The notes beneath the pieces are model-generated. The model was given only the letters and a program-made list of their open reading frames with translations. It was not told the DNA's origin and did not search any database. A stretch of 64,000 nt of DNA. Origin: Liolophura sinensis. Its lineage: Eukaryota; Mollusca; Polyplacophora; Chitonida; Chitonidae. Each line of letters opens with the position of its first letter. Within the stretch, counting starts at the first letter, position 1. Where the stretch lies: positions 13,567,504 through 13,631,503 of the forward strand of contig NC_088298.1 in assembly GCF_032854445.1 (NCBI RefSeq). Direction: 5' to 3'. Below, one piece after another: positions 41,401-53,400 of the stretch. A program made the translations under genes and the position numbers.

Positions 41401-44400
41401 AAGAACTCACAGTATAAATAAACAAATCAACAATCTGTGCACTCTTGAGAATTTATTAACTAACTGTGTTAAGCTCAACAGCTTTATGCAAAAGAAGTGA
41501 ATATATGTGCGGAATACACAAAATCACTCCCAGGGAAAACTGGGAGTTTCGCCAAACTACATGTGTACCAATCCTGTGTTTACTTAGCAGAGACAAACTG
41601 GCAGATCAACATTCTACAGTAGTCTTCTTGACACAACCGCTGAAATTTGGCTGCACTGGAATATGGTGTTATGATGTCATGTATAGGAAGAGGTTGTTCG
41701 GCTTGGCTGAGAACGAAGAACAATGTTAGGGAAGAAAACAAGAGGCAGGGTTAACCATAGCTGTTGTTTATTCCAACATTGTCAGTCAGATAGACAGCTC
41801 AATGTGTTTGGAGTCAAGTGTATTCAGTATGAACTATGACAAGAAATAACCTCAAAATGTAGATAATGCCAAAACAAAATGCTTTCCTAAATATTGCAGT
41901 CAGCTAGAACTTGGTCGTGGAACAAAATTCACGCCTCACTGACATCCACTTGTGGCATGAATACAAATTTTTATAATGGTATACAAAGTTTATCCCCCAT
42001 TAACATGGGGTCTATACAAAGACATGCGGAGAAACAGTATCATTGTTTTGGTCACTTAGCAGACCCCATCCATGGATTTAAAAGCTGATCCGTTTTGGAT
42101 AACTTTCGAAATAACCACGAATGAGACAGACAGTGGGATGAAAGAGATGAAACTACACAACATACTCATAATTTTCACCTTTTCAGCTTTTCTGGATTAA
42201 ATTCTGAACATTTTTCTGAAGTATTTTTTATATAAATAAAGAGGAATTCCTTCAAAAAGAGGGCAAATAACACTTACCACTACCAGTACTTGCTAACCTT
42301 ATTCATAGGTCAATCCGTTCTCAAAGTTTTCACTGATATAAGATCGTAAAGGCTGTAGTCACACATTTGTCATACAGACATTTCTTCTGCTGCTCTGATC
42401 CACTGGTTAGGGATTTGATTTCCCCATCAGAATTAACTTAGTCGCATCACATGAAGGTTCTCTTGACACTTAACAGCTTCAAACATCAATATTTTTGAGG
42501 TTACCACAATCAAACTATAAGATAAACAGTTGACAAATAACAAGCATCAAATTCCCTTTCTGAGTGCTTCAGGTACAACCAAAATGATATATACGTGTAG
42601 ATATCAGTATGGCTTCACTCTGACAACAGAGGGAAACTGTAGACAACATGCTGCCCCTCAAGAATGTAGATCACAGGCTTCTCAATGACTTTCTGCAACA
42701 GGTTAATAAAAACAACAATGGAAGACTGGCAAAAGTTTATCCACATATAGAAATCATACCTAGTAAAAGTGACTCAGAAAAAAGAAAAAACAATCTATTT
42801 ACTCAATGGCCTATACTAGTACCATCACACCCCACCCCACACCCCACCCCACACCCCACACCCCACCCCACACCCCACAAACTTAGATGTTTTAGTCTGT
42901 TGAAGACAGTTGGTCTCAATTTATTGTTACAGTGTACATGTGGAGATCCCAGATACTGAAAAATATTTGAATTAAAAGAAAATACTAATGGAATGGGGTA
43001 AAGGGTTACAGGTGTGGAAAAGTGCATCTGCCCTTAAAATTGATTGAATAAGGTCCAAAACCACTGTTGATGAGATGTTTACTTTTTGAAGTTCCGATGC
43101 TGTGTAACATACACACAACCTCTGTACACATATCTCCCTCAGGAGGAGTTCCTGACATAGCTTTTCACCAAAAAACCACGGAAGAGCTGGCAACAGCATG
43201 TACCATTTGATTAGGATGCTTCTAGACGGAAATGTATGGCAAGAAATCTTTATGATTATCTCATCAGACAGAGATGTTACTGTCCTGTTTCGTAACTTTT
43301 CGTACTAATTTAACCCTGTCTGTGTTGTGATTACTCCTTCAGCATCGAAAGCTGGACACCAAATTTTGTGAAGGTGGCCCACTGGCTTTGTGCCAGTTTG
43401 TTTTAAGCACAGTAAAACGGCACTCCATTAGGCAAGGCTAGATTTTAGGCGCACTAAAGTGCATCAGGCTTCTCTCTCTCTCCTTTTTTTTTTACAGTGT
43501 ACATGTATGCGTGTAAATCTGGTTTAAAGGTGATATCACTGAATAGAGTCGGAATTGAAATTGCGCCGGAGTGCTTCGTGACTCAGACCCCAGCAGCAAC
43601 TGACAAATGATGAGCTGGTTGGTGGAAATTACTTAGATACACAAAGTGCAAAACTGATATGTCAGAATGTCAAAGTTTAACTCATTCTCTGGATGACCTT
43701 TGACCCTTCATATCAGTCTGATTTCCTGTCTGCAATAACTATTTAAATCAGCTGATGATCCTGTGTGTAACAAACAATGTATAATAATATTATAGGGTTG
43801 AAGTTTAGATTTAAAAAAAAGCAACCTATACAGCTGTATAATAGGGCAAGCGACAATAAATCAAGTCTTCAATTTGGCTGAGTTTGAAGAATGACTATGA
43901 CTGGTTTTCAAAACTGATTAGAATTAATCCAGGTTACATCAATCCCCATGCAAATGTGGATAACAAAGTTGACTGGAACACTCACACAAGATGAAATGTT
44001 TACATTTTGTAAAAGGTAAATCTTTAATTGGCCTACATTTACATGCAGGACACAACAAATGTAGTCGTATTGATATTTCAATCACTAACGTTTATTTCTC
44101 GGTTGTAGTTGGTCGCACCAATCTGACACACCCTCCATGCAACTTGTAAAGTGGCATGAAAGTTATGTACATATACAAATACATTTATCTTTGCTTGAAT
44201 GGGGTAAATATGCGAATAAGTGAGTTTATGTCCGTCTGATTTTACAGACAACGTCTCAAGCCAATACCATGGGTACTGTTTATGGAATAAAATACAGTCA
44301 GTATTTGAAAGTAACAATTTCTGGGCAATGCACCAAAGACCAACATCTGGAAATAGTACATGAAAGTCTAAAATCACATCTGGAATTAGTTTACAAATTA

Positions 44401-47400
44401 GCATCAACAAAATACTGTATGTACATAACCATCTGGACAAATTGCCTTAATTGTTAAAAGGGAAACATAGAAGAAACCTACATAACTTTGGCTCTGATGT
44501 ACTTGTGAAAAAGGCTTCACAACTGGGAGTAAGTTTTCTGTAGTATTATCAGGAGTGATCAAGTGCTTGGGGTTTACTGTCCGTTTTATCACAAAGATCA
44601 ACCGTTCAATGCAACCTTTGATCACCAGATCAAAGGAGTTTTTGCACTATTTTATGTATAGTTCTGTGTCTAATTCTGCTTAATCCACCGTAAAGCTGCA
44701 TGAACTGAGCAGTTGACACAATGACCAGTGTCTGTATTAACAGGTGCACTGTTTGAAAGCATTATAGAAGGGAGATACTTCAAATTGCATTTTTCTTGCT
44801 TCTGACAGGGAACAATGAAATCATGCTGAATTTCATGTAACTGAAAGCCCGCAGATAGTTGATTTTTGTTCAAATACATTATATACACCTATGTTAAATT
44901 ATTTAACTTATTTCTAGATACAGGTATGTTTTAACCTGTCAACTGGAGAAAACATATGGTTCTAATTGAACAACTGGCTCTCAAAATTTACCCTGTAATT
45001 GTTATCAATAGGCTAATATTAGCTTACATTCTTCTGCATCGATTTATATACGCAGTTTAATGTCCACTGTAATACAGGCAAATACAAATTTGACAGTACA
45101 ATTAATTAATTACCAGGTGAATACGATAGCACCATTTTCTATCCTACCACACAAAAAATGATAAAAAGTCATTCTCACCTAGATCAATGAATATGGTAAT
45201 TAAGATCCAATAAGCCAATCAGGTATCAGGATCAAGGTAAATATCCCCAAGCTTATCTCCACCACTTAGGGTTATGACAGTGTTAAATCTGATCCGATGA
45301 AAGCCACTCCGAAGATCAGTGTATCCCTCTACTCTCTTTCTACATCCGAAAACTCACAAACACAAAACTTTCTGGGCACGTGTAACTCCAACAAGAACAA
45401 AGTCTGAGGACTACCTGCTTCTCAAACCTATTCCGAAAGTCGAAAAATAAAGGTTTTGCCGGTAAGCTCTCACACACCTTCACCCAGGCTTAGCTCAATT
45501 GCCCACAGAAGCCCTGATATAAGGCCAAGATGGTGGTACTGACTCTCAAGGTTTTCTGGGAGTCAAGTGATACCTGATACCCTGCCGTCTATGACTAGCA
45601 GCCCTCCCCACTCCCTCTCATCCACCCTTCCTTCCTATAACTCCCCCTCCCTGCTTGTTCAGACAAGACTGGATGCACACATGCAGTAGCTGCTTCAACA
45701 TGTACCAGAAACTTTGTAAAAATCTGTTGTTTGGAAAATCCCCCATCCCCCTCAAAAAACATACACACAGACTATACAAAATTTCTGTCAGTTTATATTG
45801 TTGTGGGAAATTGCAATATATCTTCAGAAATTTTTTAAGAACATGATTATAAATGCAATAAAATTTTCATAAAAATGTTCCAAAAGTGCTGATCCATTCC
45901 AACTGCAAATCCAATGCACTTCAGAAAAAAGAACCACTTGAAACTATCTGTGTGTCTACAGCTTCACTGGAAAGGGGGTGGGGGCAGATTTTTCAGGGGT
46001 CAAGATAAATATAACTTATTAAAAATATATGTGAAGGCTTGAAAACTTGAAACTTTACAGCAAAAGGGTGAGTGGTCTTAAAAGTGTTTGGTGGAAGAAA
46101 ATGGGAGTGTGAGGTTGGGGGAGGGGAGGGGGAGGAAGATGGACAGTGGAAGACAGGGTGGGGATGAAAGAGGGATATGAGCATTAGTAAGCCCATGAGG
46201 CAGTTATTTGGAAGTCTGACAGGGGCACCCCTACCAGTAACTACCACCCTATAAATAGACAGGGCCTACATTGCTCCAGTGGCTATATCTATCTGTACCA
46301 AACATATCCAAAAAACTGCCAGAGACCTTAATATAGAGTGCAAGGTCAGGTACATGTATATTTGGTACTGGTTGTTAACTTAAGTTTTGGCAAAGCTTGG
46401 ACATTTGTACAAGCTGTAAATGAAACTTGGCTACTGGCAGAAGTGGGTCTGGGAAGAGCAATGGCCAGTCCTATAAATATACTCGTAGATCATATATCAG
46501 CCTAAGATAAATTTTACTTTACATTTATTGAAAGATCAACAAAATTTTAAGATCTAAGGTAAGTATTTTCAAATATGGACATATCTTGTTGAGAAATGAA
46601 TCCACCTGGTGTAAGAACAGATTGAGTCATCAAATTTAGTTCTTTCCTTCTGAGTACATTTAGCATCAAACAACATCTTCTGGCTATATATACACAGGGA
46701 GTATATTCTGTTCTGCGTGTGACTTTGTAAGTCATATCATTTTTAAACAAACAGTATAATATGAAATCCCAAATTGCCCCTGTGTCTCATCTGAGTGCCC
46801 AAGTAATTGCACACAAAATTACAGGAAGCATTACCTTTGATGTTGTTGTAATGGTAACAGATAATGGGGCCAATGATAAGTATAGTAGATAATGAGGGGC
46901 TACCGCAGAGAATTCCTTCTAAAACTGGGTCAGATATATGTACATGTAGGCTTCCATCAAGTATACATGTCACAGGTCAGAAAATTGTAAATGTACTTCC
47001 AAATTGGGGCCAGGAAATCATAAGGAACTGAATCATCCCTAACATGGATTATTGAATGGTTTCCAAATTTGGCCCAAATACTTTTTGATTTTGATTCTAC
47101 AAAACTGCAGTGGCTGCCTACTTTAAGCGCAAATTTTCATCAGAGTGATTTGATTGTTGCATAAATTGGAATTCAAGGAAATCGACGCTTGCAAAGACAC
47201 TTTTCAGACAGAAGTGAGGTGTACGTACTAGACGAGTTTAACTGTGAACAGTTAACACGGATTGTAAGGACCAGAATGATCGTGGGAAAGAACTGTTAAA
47301 TTCTGTCTCTGAGGACGTGTTTGACCCTAGCCTAACCTCTCTCAGACAGTTCCAGCACTGCAAGAAAACATGCCTCAACACTTGCAAGAAAGGCGCTGGA

Positions 47401-50400
47401 TTAGCACTACCTTTCTAACCCGGACTAATAAGGATACCCATGTTAAGAAAAATTAACCACAATCAAAGGAGGATCATCCGTCCATAATCTGCACTCCATT
47501 ACTCTGTTCTACTGTTTGAACAGCAATGCATTGCATCTATGACTATACAGGTGGAATTCAGAGTTACAGTGGCATTGAATCATTGGCATTGAGTGAGTGA
47601 GTGCTTGGGGTTTAACATCGTGCTCATCATTGGCATTGAAAGTCTTCATGAAGGTGTATGTCTGATCTATCTACCATAATGCTTGTAAGGTTTATTTGAT
47701 TGGTGTTTTATGCTGTACTCAAGAATATTTCACTTATTCGATGGCGGCCAGCAATATAGTGGGAAGAAACTGGGCAGAGCATGGGGGGAACACACAACCA
47801 TCCGTAGATACGGATGGAGAAACCAGCTGCATGGACAACATCAACTGCATTGGTCGGAGGCTCCTGCGTCATTACGCCCCTGCCTTTCAGATACATATGT
47901 AGGTATGCACAATTCAAGTCAAATATACCAAAGAGAAAGACAATTTCAGTGAACTTCATGTATGTTTAATTATGGGTGGTAAAAAAAAAAAACACTTTCT
48001 ACAAAATGTTAAACTACCATTTTTAGTCATGATGTAGCATCTATAACTGCATGACTATTGGGGACATGAATGGATTCCTGTTGGCAAAATCAGAGTTGAC
48101 CTCAGGACATGCCACTTCACATGGAAATTAACAGCAGGTTTAACAAATCAGATGGCTCAAGAGCACCTATCAAATGGACATGCCAGGTTAAGATCATCTG
48201 ATGGGCAGATATGCATGGGGGGGGGTAGGGGGTGGGGGGTGGAGGGCAAACACATGTTAAATATTCTTCTTACCTATCAATTGGCTACCAATGGTGTCTA
48301 TTGAAGGGATTGTTTCTTGTTTTCATTTTCAGGGAATTTATTTATTTATTTGACTGGTGTTTTATGCCGTATTCTGGAATATTTCACATGTACAATGGCG
48401 GCCAGCATCATGATGAAATTACAACCAGGTTGAGCCTGGGGCAATCCCACGATCATCCGCAGATCGCTGACAGACCTTTTCATTCTAATTTTCCTTCCGA
48501 ATCTCCCATAAACAGCAATATGTGGCATTGTGTATTACTAATTGGAGGTACAGTTGGGAGGAAAACAAACTTAGTAATTCAATCATGATTTCGGAGCAGT
48601 TCAACTTAAAACAATGCAAGCTGTTATGGAAGGTGTAATTTCTTGTAATGCAAGATTACCATATGATCTAGTTAATCCAACATGGTCTGGAATCTTAGAT
48701 TTATTTCTTTATTTATTTATTTGATTGGTGTTTTATGCCATACTCAAGAATATTTCACTTATATGAAGGTGGCCAGCAATATGGTGGGAGGAAATCTGGC
48801 AGAGCCCTGGGGAAACCCACGACCATCCCCAGGTTGCTGGCAGACCTTCCCACGTACGGCTGGAGAGGAAGCCAGCATGAGCTGGACTTGAACTCACAGC
48901 GACTGCATTGGTGAGAGACATCTTGGTCATTGCGCTGCGCTAGCGCGCTAACCGACTGAGCCACAGAGGCCCGTAGACACCAGGAGTATATCAGCATGAG
49001 TTTCTGTTCAACAAGGATAAAATTCTATTTGCTGGAGGAACTTTTAATGAACCAGATGCCTGCTCTTCCATTTGGAACAACAGGTGTGGCTCCATATGGT
49101 GAATATCAACTGTCGAAATGCAGCAATGATTTACAAATGCATTTTCGTAGCTCCGAATATGAACACTGCTAAGAATACACATTACCAAAATAACCGTAAC
49201 AAGAACTTACTAAGAATTAATGTATGTTGATGCTTCTGTGACAATTCATAGTCAAAAATGTAATACACTTGGGCCCAAAATGACTCTCTTATTTTAAAAA
49301 ATTTCATTTTGGCACAACATGTACCTATAGTAATACACCACCAAAACATTAAACCAAATGGTATTAACTATGAAAACCAATACTCACTGGACCGTAGGTA
49401 GCTTGGGGCATGCAGGAGGGCATTACCTGGAAAAAACAAGGGATTGTGTCTAATTATTTTGTTCATGACATGTTTAGAATGATCATTATGTTGTTCATCA
49501 CATGTTTAGAATGAGAATAATTTTGTTCATTACATGTTTAGAATGAGAATTATTTTGTTCATTACATGTTCAGAATGACAGTCAGGTTAAAGCGAGCAGA
49601 CCAGAAAATAATCTGATACAAGTACACTGTTATATACATTACATACATTTGTTCTGTTCAAACACACAGGAAGCCAAAAGTCACACTTTAAAAACACTGA
49701 TTTAACAATGATACCAAAGGTTTGTTTTCCTAGTCCATGTAACAAAACTATAAATCATATTTAAGGATCAAGAAATGATAACGTAAAACAAAAACAAAAA
49801 AAAAAACAAAAAATGCATAATACAAACAGTCTATGGTTGGTCTTATTGATTTTACAAAATGAATTAAAATAAGAGATTCAGGAATAATATACTGTCAGAA
49901 ATTATAGAGACAAGTTACTGTAAGCCATAAGCCCATCACACTGTCCATCACACTGTCTATCACAATGCCCATCACAATGCCCACTAAACCAGCCACAAGA
50001 ACACAGCAACATCAACACGTTCCTAATTTATGACTGTAAATGACATTTTACAACAAAATTACGCTGACAAAATACACACAGCTGAATGTGACAATTCCAT
50101 AAAACTATCATAATTAAATGTCACACTTCCATGGCAACTGTGCAATCTTCCTTCACAAGTTTACAACATATGTGATAGCACAGATGTATATGTTAACTAG
50201 GATTGGAAAATTAATAGCTGGCCAGAAATGCATGAGCGCAAAGTCTGATTGGGTAATGGGTGAGTCAATAGTGTCACCCCATGACACTATTAAGGTAACT
50301 TAATTTACCTTAATAAATTTATGTCGCGAAAACGAAAAAAAACTCAGGTAGGGAGTGAAAATATTCACTTAAAATAATTACCATTATAGACTTAAGTAAT

Positions 50401-53400
50401 GTTTGTACATGTAACAGAACTCCTTGGGAGCATAATTCTTTTTCACATGCTCATCCAATATGTCAAATGAAAAATATGAAAATTCTTATTAAAAAAAAAA
50501 CTCCTTCATCTGAGCATATTTCTTTATGTTTAAAGTTAAGGTACAACTCTTAGCAAGTGAACTTCCTTTAGTTTCTGAAAGGAGACCACACATGCTTGAA
50601 TCATCCAGACACCATTCTTGATGACCCAGAAAACCAGGCTTCTCTCCAGCAATATCTTGATGTGACATTTGACCTGAGTGACTCCCACACTTGATATAAA
50701 CAAAAAGGCCAAGCAGGGCAGTTTGTCATGTATACAGGAAGCCTGAACTGAGGGGCCTCCCTTTCCCCCAGGGGCACAAGAATACTGTTAGCCTTACCCT
50801 AATAAATCCCCCCCCCCCCCCCCCCCCTGCCCCACCCCACCCCCATCACCACCAACCCACTCCACATTACATCACATGTATGTGACCCCCATCTGTTATC
50901 ACTAAAGTAAATCTTTCCAAAATCTCACTGCTAAATTTATGATGCAATCCTGATTGGCTGTTATCATTCACATATCTGTATTCTGATAACTAATATTTAG
51001 TACACATTTAATAATACCTAACTATTCACTGGAGAAACAAAAAACCAAAAGATTTCCACCAATTTTTTTTTTCACAAGTATTTCTCTATAAAAAGAATAG
51101 AAATCAGATGAAGGCTACATTAACACTTTTATCATACAGACAATCTTTGTTGTTTTCTGCATGGAATGTCACAAATAATTAACACTCCCCAAAGAGCAGT
51201 AAAAATGAGTGAGTTACTGCCGGTTGAAAATGACCGATGTTTTGCATGTATATTCTGCATCCCCCAGGCCCTTAACTGGCCTTCCATTGTGCCGGAGGTA
51301 CCCCCTCCCTCCTCCCTCTAACACCATCCCCTCCCCACTCTCATTTTCTTTCCCCATCAGGGTAGTCTTACATTCCATCTTCATGTGTCTTCTCACATTG
51401 ATTCTCACTTTAATTCCCCACATGAAATCTATACTTCACATATGTGTTAAACTGCTACGAATAACGAAGTCAGACCACACCCTGGTGAGAGTGATCAACC
51501 TCAGGTGAAAACAATCAAAGTCAGGTGAAAGGTACAAGTGTAGTTCCATATCACAACAGATTCAATCCAAAGTACATGAGGGGCAATATGTTGTGTATTA
51601 TAACCTGTGTTAATCTCCAGCTGAATACTTAAATACTTATTTGACACAATAATTCTTCAAGAAATATAAAGTAGCGAACATGCATTTAGTTCAACTGAGA
51701 GCCCCAGAATTTATTAGAAATCGAAGTTCTTATGAAATCTGAATTCCAAACTGATCAAAGTCGCTGTTTTTCCAACGAAGATAACCCACGTTTTCTGTAA
51801 AGTGCCAATTTACAATTTACCCGATCAAATTACAGGTGTGAGTGCACAGAATAAAACTACATGCTATTTCATATCTACATGTACATGTAAGGTGAAACAT
51901 AGGCCTGGGGTAGGAGTGGCAGTGCAGTTCATGCTAAGCTACATAAGTAATCCCATTAGCTATGCTCACAGCTGCCATTATAATTTCATGCTCCCAGCTC
52001 TTTGCAACATTACACAATCTGTACAAATTACGTGCTCAATTGCACTGCAGATATGCAGAATAATTTGCTTCAGAGAAATCCCTGTTCACCATACTTAGAT
52101 AATATGTTATTATGAATCCAACATGTAGATAAACATCTATGTTTTTCGGATGGCGTAAATATCGATCAACACTGACCTTTCACAAAAACTGAGCCTTCAC
52201 CTGAGAAATTTTAGCAGCTGGTAAAACATTTACAACCATGGTATTCCAGACCTAAGCTCTATGTTCCTACCGTCATGCTCACCTTCGGTCATATAGACTT
52301 CCATATAAACAATTTCTCTAAAAAAAAAAAAACAAAAAGACTCAAACCCTACCTTATTTTTGCTATCCACCAACCGATTTCCTAAAACGCCCGAAATGTA
52401 ATATGTCAAAGCAAGCATTGATAAACCATCTTTCAACTGTAATCCAGCCATTTAAACTTTCGAATCGAACAACTCAAATAAACGTCTGCCAAGTTTGGAA
52501 TTTTTTTTTTCCAACTTCAGGCATGGTGATGGGCTGTGAAAATTTTATCCTAACCAAAATTCTCTCCAAGAAATGCATGCCCTGTAAACAGAATGTTAGG
52601 TGGGACAGATATTTTTTTTTTGTGAAATTGTTCACGTGGAAGTCTATATGAACGTCCAGCTTAGGAATGAACGTCCAGATTAGCTTTGGGCTACAACCAT
52701 GGCACATAAAGACAAAAAACAAATGGTGAATATAATAGGCACTGCACCATTATGACAGTGTAACCATGGTAAAACTGGCTTTTCTTCTTCCCACTCTTCC
52801 ATCCCTCAAAAAGTACTTGTTTCTGACCAGCTATTTTACAAAACCTAACTTTATAAGACAGATAGTACTGATTCAGTCATAGCAACAATAATGAAACTGC
52901 CTGGCTTGTGTAAACATACCAGCAAGTATCTATTTTTAGCTGTGACTGTAAGGAGTTTGAACGTTTATTTTTCTGTCTGTCAATCCTTTTTTATGTTCAT
53001 CGATGAAATATTTTGCATTCTACCTTTTAACATGGACCATTGACTTAACAAAGGCTGTGTCAGTGTAAGACGACATCAAATCCTGTAGGGGGTGTCACAG
53101 TTATTGCAAATATATGCCTCTTGTTTTAATTATCATTCAATGCCATACAACATCAGCATTTCTTGCCATATTGTAACTTTTGTAAGTACAATCTATATAT
53201 TGTTGACCAGAGGATATCTATACCGTGATGCATTCATTAAATTTGAATAAAATTAAGGATATATGGACAAATAATTTCAAAATGTTAACAGCATAATCTT
53301 CACAGAATTCATCAAATGTAGACTTTGAGAACTTGCAAAAATGGCTCAATTAAAAAAAGAAGTACATAGAATGCTTGTTTAAGCCCCCCCCCCCCCCACC

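Larger units (their letters stand above)
35182..49387. other. 14.2-kb tensin intron, transposon-rich
   Basis: Holds a MITE-like element (35261-35760), a tRNA-like relic (35956-36024), six SINE family 1 copies (36199 to 48972), small SINE family 2 pieces (44553-44602, 47585-47628), the 27-bp array (39829-40206) and C/A-rich simple repeats (42826-42880). I see no coding exon. Stretches such as 37300-39800, 40300-42800 and 42900-47580 are plain AT-rich DNA. Confidence 0.7.
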
